A stretch of DNA of 38,177 nt from a virus. Below the pieces are notes generated by a model. The model worked only from the letters and a program-made list of their open reading frames with translations. It was not told the origin of the DNA and ran no database searches. Below, in pieces: positions 23,831 through 33,346 of the stretch. Each line of letters starts with the position of its first letter. Within the stretch, counting starts at the first letter, position 1. The stretch spans positions 1 through 38,177 of IMG/VR virus record IMGVR_UViG_3300031964_000524. One strand, 5' to 3'. The position numbers and the translations under genes are program-made.

Positions 23831-26800
23831 ATGAAAAAGGTTTTGGCGGTCCTGGTTCTTCTCGGTGCGGGCTTCGCGCATGCGCAGGTTATCGGCCTGA
23901 ACCCTACACCCCAGGCCGAGTATTACTGGAACACCACCACGAATCAGTGGACTGCCTGTACGAACTCTTCTACGGCAGAACCCTTTCAGAGCCTTCCTCA
24001 AGCCTTTGTGCAAGAGGGATTCAACACGAGCCTCGGAAGGTGGACACCTGTAACGCAGTGCACGACGAGCGGTGGCGGCGCTAGCATCACTGTGAATATG
24101 GGTTCTCCGTTGACATCTCCAGTGAACTTTCAGAACTCCGGTGGGGCGGGAGAGATCAATTTCACGAATCCCACAGACAGCAATGTTCAGGCAACGTTGG
24201 CGAATGCCTACACGTTAATCAACGGTGTGAACTGCCCTCTGGGGCCTGCCGGTTGTGCGTTGCCGCCGTACTGCGCCGGGCCGACGTGCGCGAATCTTGA
24301 TCAGAACAATCCAGGATTTACTACCGGAGTCCTTACCACTACGGCAGCCATTACGTCCACTTCGCTCGTGATCCCCGTGGCGTCCACTGCGGGCTTCCCA
24401 TCGACGGGTTGCGGATGGACGGCCCCTGTAGTGGAGGCTATTTGCTGGGATTCGATTACGCCCACCTCGCTCGTCTTGAATACGCTCACCAACCGTCGAG
24501 GAACAAACGGCTATGGGGCGAATTCTCACGTCCTTGGGAGCACCATTGAAGGCAACGTGTTCTCGCTGGCCTTGAGCGCCACAACGGCGCAGCTCCAAGC
24601 AATCAGCACGGGAAACCAGTTGGCTTTCAACAATGCCATCAATCCCGGCTTGGCCCAAAATAACGTGTTCGGTGGAAACACGCTGTTCGAGGCCCAAGCG
24701 CAGGTATCGGGCAAACTCACAGTGGGCGGCGGACTGGTCATCACCGGAAACAGCCCAATCCTTAACAGCCTGTCGAACACTGCGGGAACGCAGCTCGTCA
24801 ACTGCGCCCCCCACGGCACACCTAGTGGCCTGTTCTGCAATGACGAGGGGAACTGGGTTGCGGCTGGTGGCGGGCTGACGGGACTGACGACCGGGCTTTA
24901 CCCTGTTGCAACGTCAGCAACGACGGTGGGCAACGGGCACATCGACGAGATCACCAACGTAGGACAGGTGACGTCTACGCTTCCACTGTATGTTAATCCT
25001 ACAGATGGCAATGACCAAACGTCGTTGGTGGTGAGCGGAGAGTTGACCGGACAGACTTCAACTATCTTCGATGTGGACAATTTCTCGGGGTCGATCTACC
25101 TCAGCGTGCAAGGAGATGGAAGCAATGATGAACCTGGGTGGGTAACCATTACGAATGGAATAGAGTTGGGAGGTGGCAGTTTCCTTGGTGGCGAAGGACC
25201 CAACAATTCAATCTGCGGGTCCTTCGATACGCTGCCGAGTGAAGGTACAATAAATTGCATAACATATAGTGGTTCAGGCATGGCTATAACGAGCGGCTCA
25301 GTAGGTTCGTTTGTGCCGATCATAACTTTTGGAACGAGCATAAGTTCGGCGGTACCTTCACCACAACTTACCCTAACTCCAACAGGCCTTGAACTCAACT
25401 ACCTAACCCCCAGCACCAGCCCGCTCTGCTATCCCACAGGCTCTCCTGCGGTGGTGACGAATGTCGGCTGCACGGGTGGCGGTCTGTCTGGCCTTACCAA
25501 CGGCGTCGTGCCTATTGCTACTTCAGGCACGACGGTAGGTAACTCCACTATCGACACTACGACCAATGTGGGATATTACACCTTCGGTTCCCCAGTACAA
25601 GTTCCCTCGGGCAGTTTGATGAACGGGTCGGCCATTTGCACCACGGCCACGGGGTGCGGATCAGCCGCCTTGACGCTTACGACGACAGGCACGAGCGGTG
25701 CTGCAACTTTCCTGTCTGGCGTGCTGAACGTCCCCGTCTACGTTTCGCCTTCTGGAGCGTATCTTGCGCTGAATCCGGCAGCAAACGCCCAGCAGAAAGT
25801 AACGACGCAGCCGGGAGACTCGACGACCTTCGAGCAAATATCGACCGGCAATGTCGGAACCGTGCTATCGAACGTAATTGATATGCAGTCGTATGGTCAG
25901 GGCTACAACCTTGGCAATAACGGCACATCGGCGCAGGGCTGGTCCACGCAAAACGCGCTTACACTGAACTCCTACACGGCGACGCGCGGCATCATGCAGG
26001 GCTTGAAATTGAATTGCGACAAGAACGCCGAGGGCGACTTCTCCTGCATCTACGGCTACCCTGAGTGCTACGGGGGATATGTTGATACCTCAGGCGAGGG
26101 ATGCCAAGGCATGACGTTGCAAATGACGCAGACGCCTTGGTACAACGGCACGCTCGTTACGCCTTCAGTTGGCACAGTAAGTGGCCCACACAGCTCATCG
26201 ACTTCGGGCATCACTTACGTCTGGATCGGTGGTAACGGTGGCCCGGTAACTTTCCAGACCTCAGGCACGATGCAGACCTTTTCGGTGGTGTTCACGGGCA
26301 ACACAACCGCGCAAACGGTGGACATCGGACTTGCGACTCCCAATGGAACCAACTCGTTTATCCTCGGCACGCCTATTGGAGTCTCGCTTTCCGCGCTGAC
26401 TTGCTCCACAGGATCGCCCTGCACTGTGACGTGGACGCCCTCTGATTTCGGAACTGTGACGCCAGCGGCAGGACAGACGATTTATTTTTACGCCGCCACC
26501 GGCAACTCTCCGGCAAACGGATCGATTGCGGGGACAGGATTTTCGGGGGTCCCCTCCGCTGGTACATTCTCCACGTCCTCGCAGGCTGGTTTGCTGATGA
26601 CCGCCAGTCTTGCCGCTCCGACCAACGGCGCAAATTCGGTTACGCTGGCCGCGCTGAATTGCAACATCAACTGCACGAATCCTCATCCGCACGATAACTT
26701 GCCGGATGGCGGAATCCTCATTAATACTTCTGAGACAACTTCGTCTGTGACGCTCGGAGCCGAGAGCATTATCCAGAACGGCATGTCCTACGTGCTCACA

Positions 26801-28825
26801 GCAGGGACGGTGCCCGTTTCGACCGCATGGGGCACGCTTATCCCCGGATCATGCACAGGCAACGGCAACGGACAGTATCAGGCATACACAGCGACAACCT
26901 GCACGGTGACGCTCGGAACCTCTCCTGCTTCGCCGGGACACTTTGCCGTATCTGGAGGAATCACCAGTTGCCCAGTAGTCGCCACCTCGCCTGGAACGTC
27001 ACTGGATATCCATCTCTCCGGACCATTCGCTGAAGAAGCTTATATCATTGCGGTGACGACTGGATCAACAACTGACTCGATCACCTTCTGTACGCGCAAC
27101 GCGTGGAATAATGGCAACGCGGCCCGCGTAATGCAGGGTGGCCCTGTCAGCGAGGCGTTCGTTTCAAATGCCGCCATAGGAGTCGGATGGCCGGTGGCTT
27201 ACATCATTGACGGGGCGTTCTCTTCAACTCAGCTTGCGTTTAGCAACTGCGTCGGTGGAGGAGTAGGAGCCTGCAACGGCAACGGCAGCACAGGAAACAT
27301 TCTCGCCAGCGGCACCGCTGTAACGATCTACTCGGCTGCGCTCATTACAGGTTCTGGCAATGGCGCGACGAATACGGCCACCCTCGCAACCAACATCATG
27401 CCCCTGACTCTGGCTGACAATCTAGTTGGTGCCCCTGCAGCCGAAATTTCAATGGAGGGCATACGTTTAGTCTGCGGCCAGTGGACGCCGAACGATTACT
27501 CTGTGCCAAGTAGTTGTTTGCAGATGAATGATGTGGGCGGAACTCCGCTGCCGTACATGATGAGGTTTGGAAACGGCGCGTCAAGCGGCAACCCATCCTT
27601 GGCCCTCCTCCATACGGATGCCGGATATTGGGAAGATACCATGTACCTAACGGATGGTCCTACTCGGTCGCTGATGTATCTCTTGCATTCGCAGACGACT
27701 ACGAGCATCTTTCAGACGAATGATAGCTTTGGTAATCTAAGTTTCACTCATACCGGATCGCCATTCTACGACGAAACTCTCAATTGGTCGGAAACCTTCA
27801 ATGCCTTGGCGTACGAGGTTGGAGGTAGTCTCGGAATTGCTGGGCAGGTATTGACAAGCGCAGGACCTACGGGCCTAACGATGTGGGCCGCGATACCGTG
27901 GGCAACGCCTGGCACGATCGGTAGCACGACACCCAACTCTGGAGCCTTTACCACGCTGTCCTCATCGAGCACGACGACTCTGGCCGCCGCAACGACAATC
28001 GGAGGCAATGCAGTCTGCTTGGTCACAGGGACTAACTGCCCCGCGGACGGCATCTCGGGCGGAACAACGGGATACGTGGCAATCTTTGGTACCTCGTCAA
28101 CGATCACTAGTGGTATCGCCTTAGGCACCACGGGTAGTGACATTCCGCAATTGTCCTCGGGCCTGCTCGCATCATCCATCGTTCCATGGGGTTCTCCAGG
28201 TACGATCGGATCAATAACTCCGAATAGCGGAGCGTTCACCACCTTGACGGCAACGAGCCTTGCGCTTGGATCATCGCCTCCGACCTGTGGCGCTGGAGTA
28301 TCTGGTTGCGGCGCTTTCGCGGAAGCAGGAACCGCCGTAACCCCTGCTGCCGGCGTGGACACGATACGCGCAGATTCCTCCCATCTATTCATGGTCGACC
28401 TCAACGGCGGCTCAGAATTCACGTCACTAATGAACTTCTCAACGGTGAACTTGGCGAGCAGCGCGGCCGGTGGGGTGACTGGACTTCTGCCGAACGCGAA
28501 CATCGCTAATCCCTACACCGCGATCTCCAACCCGATTACCTCAGCCACGGGTGGAAGTGGAACAGGAACGATCACTTGTCTAACGGCGGCCTGCACGAAT
28601 CTCCGCGGCACTTACTCGGTAGCTGGGGGAACATTCACCACGGGCACGTTCTTAACGTTGGTGTGGCCAACCACCACGGCCGCCTATGCATGCACTATTA
28701 CTCAAAATGGCGGGGCTGGGTTAGGTGTTGGAAACTCAGTCGCAACTGCAACGGGCGTTAGCTTCTCCAACACGGCCACGCTTCTTGGCACCACTGTAAC
28801 CGTGAACTATAACTGCCAGCCATAG
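23831..28825 (+). CDS. Giant exported tail-fibre-like protein (3 of 6)
   Basis: 1664 residues, the longest gene in the window. MKKVLAVLVLLGAGFAHAQ is a clear signal peptide, with GGGAG before the ATG. The mature chain is modular: a Cys-rich segment near residues 135-160 (CPLGPAGCALPPYC), linkers of the GLTxGxxPxATSxTTVGN type near 347 and 552 with a third diverged copy near 1410, and a C-terminal region with two copies of a PGTIGSxTPNSGAFTTL unit near 1357 and 1453. The latter motif recurs in phage fibre and short-tail-fibre stalks, where it marks repeated stalk and trimer units. Thr, Ser, Gly and Asn dominate. Export plus fibre repeats is the puzzle. No enzymatic motif was recognised. Confidence 0.65.
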   Translation: MKKVLAVLVLLGAGFAHAQVIGLNPTPQAEYYWNTTTNQWTACTNSSTAEPFQSLPQAFVQEGFNTSLGRWTPVTQCTTSGGGASITVNMGSPLTSPVNFQNSGGAGEINFTNPTDSNVQATLANAYTLINGVNCPLGPAGCALPPYCAGPTCANLDQNNPGFTTGVLTTTAAITSTSLVIPVASTAGFPSTGCGWTAPVVEAICWDSITPTSLVLNTLTNRRGTNGYGANSHVLGSTIEGNVFSLALSATTAQLQAISTGNQLAFNNAINPGLAQNNVFGGNTLFEAQAQVSGKLTVGGGLVITGNSPILNSLSNTAGTQLVNCAPHGTPSGLFCNDEGNWVAAGGGLTGLTTGLYPVATSATTVGNGHIDEITNVGQVTSTLPLYVNPTDGNDQTSLVVSGELTGQTSTIFDVDNFSGSIYLSVQGDGSNDEPGWVTITNGIELGGGSFLGGEGPNNSICGSFDTLPSEGTINCITYSGSGMAITSGSVGSFVPIITFGTSISSAVPSPQLTLTPTGLELNYLTPSTSPLCYPTGSPAVVTNVGCTGGGLSGLTNGVVPIATSGTTVGNSTIDTTTNVGYYTFGSPVQVPSGSLMNGSAICTTATGCGSAALTLTTTGTSGAATFLSGVLNVPVYVSPSGAYLALNPAANAQQKVTTQPGDSTTFEQISTGNVGTVLSNVIDMQSYGQGYNLGNNGTSAQGWSTQNALTLNSYTATRGIMQGLKLNCDKNAEGDFSCIYGYPECYGGYVDTSGEGCQGMTLQMTQTPWYNGTLVTPSVGTVSGPHSSSTSGITYVWIGGNGGPVTFQTSGTMQTFSVVFTGNTTAQTVDIGLATPNGTNSFILGTPIGVSLSALTCSTGSPCTVTWTPSDFGTVTPAAGQTIYFYAATGNSPANGSIAGTGFSGVPSAGTFSTSSQAGLLMTASLAAPTNGANSVTLAALNCNINCTNPHPHDNLPDGGILINTSETTSSVTLGAESIIQNGMSYVLTAGTVPVSTAWGTLIPGSCTGNGNGQYQAYTATTCTVTLGTSPASPGHFAVSGGITSCPVVATSPGTSLDIHLSGPFAEEAYIIAVTTGSTTDSITFCTRNAWNNGNAARVMQGGPVSEAFVSNAAIGVGWPVAYIIDGAFSSTQLAFSNCVGGGVGACNGNGSTGNILASGTAVTIYSAALITGSGNGATNTATLATNIMPLTLADNLVGAPAAEISMEGIRLVCGQWTPNDYSVPSSCLQMNDVGGTPLPYMMRFGNGASSGNPSLALLHTDAGYWEDTMYLTDGPTRSLMYLLHSQTTTSIFQTNDSFGNLSFTHTGSPFYDETLNWSETFNALAYEVGGSLGIAGQVLTSAGPTGLTMWAAIPWATPGTIGSTTPNSGAFTTLSSSSTTTLAAATTIGGNAVCLVTGTNCPADGISGGTTGYVAIFGTSSTITSGIALGTTGSDIPQLSSGLLASSIVPWGSPGTIGSITPNSGAFTTLTATSLALGSSPPTCGAGVSGCGAFAEAGTAVTPAAGVDTIRADSSHLFMVDLNGGSEFTSLMNFSTVNLASSAAGGVTGLLPNANIANPYTAISNPITSATGGSGTGTITCLTAACTNLRGTYSVAGGTFTTGTFLTLVWPTTTAAYACTITQNGGAGLGVGNSVATATGVSFSNTATLLGTTVTVNYNCQP
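24864..28270 (+). repeat. Repeated fibre linker and stalk units
   Basis: Two coding copies of a GL(T/S)GLTxG(L/V)xPxATS linker lie near 24866 and 25477, and a diverged third near 28060 (GISGGTTGYVAIFGTSSTI). Two copies of a (W)(A/G)(T/S)PGTIGSxTPNSGAFTTL stalk unit lie near 27900 and 28188. DNA copies are diverged, so these are old protein-level duplications and not fresh recombination products. Confidence 0.7.
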
Positions 28826-28834
28826 GTGAAAACG

Positions 28835-31372
28835 ATGAAGAAGATTCTTTGCGGATTAGTGATGTTAGGTGCTGCGGCGATCGGGAGTGCGCAGTCGACC
28901 CCACCGCTGCGGACAATCATGCTGTCTTCGGATGGTGGTAACACCTTCCAGCCCGATACGTCTTCCTCGAGTGTCTTCCTCGGCGACCCCACCGCAACCC
29001 CCCCAGGCTTCGTTCCGATGTGCACAAGCACCGGTGGACCGCCCTTCTCGCAATGCTCTTTCGGTGGAGGCGGAGGATCTGGAACGGTCACATCTGTCTC
29101 TGGCCTAACGCCAATCTTCAGCGTCACCAATCCTACGACCACGCCGATCTTCGCCCTTAGCAACGCAGCAGGCAACACTCTATTCGGCAATTGCACAGGC
29201 ACGTCAGCCGCGCCGAGCTACTGCTCGCTTACGGTGGCCATGCTGCCGACTGGGATACCGAATGCGAATCTAGCTACCCCATTTGGCGCGCTCTCTGGCG
29301 ATGCAACCAGCACCAGCACAGGCGGGGCTACGACAGTACAGGGAATCAACGGCACGCGGCTGTCTGGGTTGGGCACAGGTCTTTTAGTCAACACAACTGG
29401 CACGGGCGTTCCTACCACCTTGGCCTCAGTCAACGGCGAGTGCGCGCTGGGTTTTGCGGGGAGTTGGGTAGCTGGGGTATGCCCGAATAACATCGTCTTT
29501 CCTGTTGGACTTTTATTCGGGGCTGGGGCTACGTCGGCTCCTACGGTGGCAACGGCAGCGCAGATCCAAACGGCTGGACTGGACACGCGTCCAAGTATCA
29601 TCACGACAACCGGCAAGACGGGCGTTCTTTTGGCTGGAAGCACGACGCAGGTATTCAATGTAGCCAGCGGAAACGCAGGCACGATCACCTTCCTCCATTT
29701 GACGATGGGTAATGTGGTCGGGGGAGACCTCCCTAATATTATCCAGAATAGTCAAATTGAAATCTCCTGCGACGGGCGCATGGTCGCGGTTCCGCTTGGC
29801 CTGTTCTTGATGTCTCAGGATTATCCCCAAGCTTTTAGCACGGGTCAGATCAGCGTGCCATTGTCCAATAGCTCGTTCTATGATTCATTCTCGTTCAATC
29901 GCCGCGTAAACATTAACTACTACAACGGCTGTACGATTGCACTAGCGAACGCGAGTCCTTTGGGCGACATTTCAATTTACTTTGATACGAGCTACCGTCC
30001 GGGTACTCCAGTCGGACCACCCTCCACAGGATATTGGAATGCTTATCCGACCTACTTCCCATCGCTTGCCGCGAACACTGGGGCTTATAACGCACAGCAA
30101 GTGGCACTACTCCCCGCAATCACCTCATCTGGCGGGGGGCAACTTGAATCCATCGCGCAATGGGTAAATTCAAGCGTGAATTTCACTACGATAGAGGCCA
30201 CCCCCACCGTGACAGCGGACTCGATTCTGGCGGCTACAGCGAATGGCGGCGAGGACTTCTTTGGGTGCGGATTCTATTGTGGAGATGGAACAAACGCTTT
30301 CCATACCGACAAGTGGGGCATTCTTTGGGCGGTTCAAGGACTTACGAGTACAACTGCGGGGTTAGCCAATCCCTTGGGCACTTATGACTCGCTGGGCTAT
30401 AGGTTCTTTACATCCACTCCCCAAGACAATCTGATCTTCAACAGCACACTTCAGGTGAACACGGCTAACGGAGATTCTGCGGTGAGTCCAGGTACGGTCA
30501 ATCTTGCGGGGCTCGTGACATATTTTACAGCAACTCCAACGGCCAGCGTTGCATTCAGTCCAATACCGGCGACCTATACCGCCTCGCAAACAGTGACATT
30601 GACAGCCTACCCATCCTCCGGGGCTACCGTTTGCTACACAACAAACGGCGCTACTCCCGTGGTGAGTGGAGTCGGAACCTGTTCTACGGGAACCGTCTAC
30701 ACAACTCCAATCACGGTTAGTAGTACTGAAACTCTTTTGGCGGCGGCGCAGGCGGCTGGATATAACAACAGTTTGGCGTTAGGTGGAATCTACACGATTG
30801 AATCGCTCTATCTGAATACGCGATTCACCGAAGCTTCTTCTGGCACCAATCTCGCCGGAACCATCCCGACCGTTTGCACCGCTGGTTCTGGATGCACATG
30901 GACGAACGCGGGTGGGACCGACTTCACCTATCAGACTGGAGGAGGGGTATCGGTTAGCGGACCGACGACAAATCCAGACCTAATCAATACTGGCCAAACC
31001 AATGAGGTCATTCGCTTCACCCTAAATGCATGTGCTGGGACGGGATCGGTCTATTGCGGGTTTTATCTTCGGTACACGAACGTCAACAACTACATTGCCA
31101 TCAATTCGTATTCGGGTGCGAACGGGATAAACATCTACGACGGGGTTTCTGGGACTTTCACGCTGAAAGGAACTATCCCAGTAAGCGCCGCGAGCCCCAA
31201 CACGGGTAGCTATACGGTGACGCTGAATGGAACGAGTGCGAAGGTTACGGGTCCGAGCGGTGCGTCCGTTTCCTTCACCACGGCAAACACGACCGGGACA
31301 ACCTTTGGGTTTCTCGCGGCCACTGGCGCAACATCAATGAAGATAACGGCTCTATCGGCGGCAAGCCAATGA
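28835..31372 (+). CDS. Exported fibre-like protein with chitobiase-C-like domain (4 of 6)
   Basis: 845 residues from ATG 28835 (AGGTG 7 bases upstream); a GTG at 28826, directly after the previous stop, would only add three residues. MKKILCGLVMLGAAAIGSAQ is a signal peptide. The N-terminal part (about 70-200) repeats the fibre linkers of the giant gene (SGLTPIFSVTNPT, LFGNCTGTS). Residues about 562-650 match the chitobiase / beta-hexosaminidase C-terminal Ig-like type (SGATVCYTTNGATPV, TPITVSSTETLLAAAQAAGY). The end (about 655-845) looks like a concanavalin-type jelly roll (FYLRYTNVNNYIAINSYSG), a common sugar-binding fold. It may bind surface polysaccharide. It ends with ATGA overlapping a microprotein. 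Confidence 0.62.
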   Translation: MKKILCGLVMLGAAAIGSAQSTPPLRTIMLSSDGGNTFQPDTSSSSVFLGDPTATPPGFVPMCTSTGGPPFSQCSFGGGGGSGTVTSVSGLTPIFSVTNPTTTPIFALSNAAGNTLFGNCTGTSAAPSYCSLTVAMLPTGIPNANLATPFGALSGDATSTSTGGATTVQGINGTRLSGLGTGLLVNTTGTGVPTTLASVNGECALGFAGSWVAGVCPNNIVFPVGLLFGAGATSAPTVATAAQIQTAGLDTRPSIITTTGKTGVLLAGSTTQVFNVASGNAGTITFLHLTMGNVVGGDLPNIIQNSQIEISCDGRMVAVPLGLFLMSQDYPQAFSTGQISVPLSNSSFYDSFSFNRRVNINYYNGCTIALANASPLGDISIYFDTSYRPGTPVGPPSTGYWNAYPTYFPSLAANTGAYNAQQVALLPAITSSGGGQLESIAQWVNSSVNFTTIEATPTVTADSILAATANGGEDFFGCGFYCGDGTNAFHTDKWGILWAVQGLTSTTAGLANPLGTYDSLGYRFFTSTPQDNLIFNSTLQVNTANGDSAVSPGTVNLAGLVTYFTATPTASVAFSPIPATYTASQTVTLTAYPSSGATVCYTTNGATPVVSGVGTCSTGTVYTTPITVSSTETLLAAAQAAGYNNSLALGGIYTIESLYLNTRFTEASSGTNLAGTIPTVCTAGSGCTWTNAGGTDFTYQTGGGVSVSGPTTNPDLINTGQTNEVIRFTLNACAGTGSVYCGFYLRYTNVNNYIAINSYSGANGINIYDGVSGTFTLKGTIPVSAASPNTGSYTVTLNGTSAKVTGPSGASVSFTTANTTGTTFGFLAATGATSMKITALSAASQ

Positions 31373-31452
31373 TTGATCTTTGGATTATTTTTCCCATCGC
31401 TATGTTCTGCTGTGTGGTCGGCTGGTTCGTGCGCAAAGAGGATCGTAAATGA
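31369..31452 (+). CDS. 27-residue single-pass membrane microprotein
   Basis: A 27-codon frame whose ATG overlaps the upstream stop (ATGA) and whose TGA overlaps the next ATG (ATGA), so it is coupled on both sides. The product MIDLWIIFPIAMFCCVVGWF followed by VRKEDRK is one strongly hydrophobic helix of about 20 residues with a charged basic C-terminal end, a typical small inner-membrane protein. It could be a holin- or antiholin-like peptide, or an aid to export of its neighbours. It is too short for homology calls; perfect coupling and clear topology support its reality. Confidence 0.6.
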   Translation: MIDLWIIFPIAMFCCVVGWFVRKEDRK

Positions 31453-33338
31453 AAACCCTCCTCTTACTCGCGCTCCTACTCTGCTCCCCTCTAGCCTTCG
31501 CCTCGCCCGTCTGCATGTACCAGGATGTGCAATCGGGTCCCGCAAGCGGCGGTGAGGGCGGTGGTGGAACTTACGTGGACGTATTCGGCGTAGGCTTCGG
31601 CTCAACCCTTGGGAGCATAACGGGTACGGTCAACGGTACGGCGATCACCAACTTCATCTATCTTGGCGCTGATCCAACGGGCAATCGTCAGAAGATAGGG
31701 TTTCAGGTACCCAGCGGGGCGACCGGCTCGGGAAGCATCATCCTCAATTTCCCTGGCGGATCATGCTCAAACATGGTCTTTGCCGTCACGACGGGCCACA
31801 GCATTTATTACATCGGCTCGGGCATCGACAACGTTACAACTGGATCATTCACCTGCGCGAACCTGAAGAACGGAACCGCTGGTGACGGCAGCGGCGGAAG
31901 CGGCACCTACGCAAGCCCTTGGACGCTCGGGAACGTAGCAGCCGTAACCCTCAACGGTGGGTCTGGGAACTATGGGCCTGCGGCCAACGCTCGCACCCCG
32001 CAAATGTATTATTCCTGCATCTCGCAAGGCGATACCCTCATATTCCTCAACGGCGCGAGCTACCCCTACGGCGGCCCGAGCGACTATGCGGGATTGGCAT
32101 TCAACAACGGATTCACCACAGCGAACGTGTATACGTCTGTGGGCGCGCGACCGGGAGCTATTGTAAGCATCGGAGGGGACGGATATTCGTCCTTCGGCAT
32201 ACGCGATTACTCCGACCAATACATGCAGGTTTTCGGACTCACGCTCGATGGAACATCGACGTCTGCGAACGCCGGAGGGGGTCTGACGTTTGGGGAGACC
32301 GCTTCTGGACCTCAAATGCGCGCAGTCGGCAACACAGTGCATTGCAACGGGTGCTATGGATCAAGCGGTGCCTTGGCTGGCGGATTCGAAGGCGACATCA
32401 ACACCGCCCTTGAGATCCTGGGGAACTATATCCCGAACGCGAGTTGCACCGCGCCGGGAGGGCTGTCAAACAAGCAATATCACGCCCTCTATACCTATGG
32501 AAATGGACAAGAGATTGGCTGGAACAAGATTGCGAATGTCTGCACCTATAACGGGATACAGGTGAATCTCGCATCAGACTCTAGCCTCGGATTTGGTGGC
32601 CTCAGCATCCACGACAACGATATTGAAGGGGCGAACGGAGCCGGGATCAACCTTGCCACGCTCGACCCAACGCAGGGCGCGATCAACGTTTACAACAACA
32701 TCATTCACCACGTCGGGATTCAGGCCGCTTCGGACTCGGACGGAAACCACGCCTGCATCGCCTCACCGGGCGAGGCTCCATCGGCAGGCTCCGGCACAGT
32801 GAACATCTACAACAACACGATGTGGGACTGCTCTTCTGACTTGAACGCGAACAATGTCAACAACGCGAGCGCGATCCTTTATTTCTACGAGACTGGGCAG
32901 ACTGGGCTCACGCTAAACCTGGTCAACAACATCATCGCGGCACCAGCGTACACCAATACCGGAACGCAGAATGTTTACCTCTCGAATACGGGAGTCTCAG
33001 GCCCCGCACTAGCGGGCAACAACAACCTCTTCTATAGCGCCTCGACGCCGGGAAGCACATCGCCAGCCTCTAGTCTAACTTCGCAGGCAATTCCAACCAA
33101 TCCAGACTTCTCGAACACCACAACACAGGGTCCTTGGACGAATCTTGAGTTGCAAAGCGGATCACCCGCAATCGGTGCAGGGACTTCCAGCCTCGCCTCT
33201 ACGCTGGACTTTGTAGGCGTCACGCGGCCTAACCCGCCAGCAATCGGTGCGCTTGAACCAGGTGTGGCACCGCCAACATTTCTCGGAGTTCAATTTTCAT
33301 CTGGAGTAGCCTTGTCATCAGGCACGTCCGTACACTAA
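31449..33338 (+). CDS. Exported right-handed beta-helix protein (5 of 6), possible depolymerase or adhesin
   Basis: 629 residues, start overlapping the microprotein stop, AGAGGA upstream. MKTLLLLALLLCSPLAFA is a signal peptide. Residues about 25-115 resemble an IPT/TIG Ig-like domain (VDVFGVGFGSTLGSITGTVN). About 130-560 form a parallel beta-helix: repeated short strands with Asn and Gly turns (INVYNNIIHHVG, VNIYNNTMWDC, LNLVNNIIAAP). The C-terminal segment (SPAIGAGTSSLASTLDFVGV, about 575-610) is a choice-of-anchor Q-like end found on secreted bacterial beta-helix proteins. The folds suit polysaccharide binding or cleavage, as in phage tailspikes, but no catalytic residue pair could be assigned. 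Confidence 0.68.
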   Translation: MKTLLLLALLLCSPLAFASPVCMYQDVQSGPASGGEGGGGTYVDVFGVGFGSTLGSITGTVNGTAITNFIYLGADPTGNRQKIGFQVPSGATGSGSIILNFPGGSCSNMVFAVTTGHSIYYIGSGIDNVTTGSFTCANLKNGTAGDGSGGSGTYASPWTLGNVAAVTLNGGSGNYGPAANARTPQMYYSCISQGDTLIFLNGASYPYGGPSDYAGLAFNNGFTTANVYTSVGARPGAIVSIGGDGYSSFGIRDYSDQYMQVFGLTLDGTSTSANAGGGLTFGETASGPQMRAVGNTVHCNGCYGSSGALAGGFEGDINTALEILGNYIPNASCTAPGGLSNKQYHALYTYGNGQEIGWNKIANVCTYNGIQVNLASDSSLGFGGLSIHDNDIEGANGAGINLATLDPTQGAINVYNNIIHHVGIQAASDSDGNHACIASPGEAPSAGSGTVNIYNNTMWDCSSDLNANNVNNASAILYFYETGQTGLTLNLVNNIIAAPAYTNTGTQNVYLSNTGVSGPALAGNNNLFYSASTPGSTSPASSLTSQAIPTNPDFSNTTTQGPWTNLELQSGSPAIGAGTSSLASTLDFVGVTRPNPPAIGALEPGVAPPTFLGVQFSSGVALSSGTSVH

Positions 33339-33346
33339 GGAGAACC

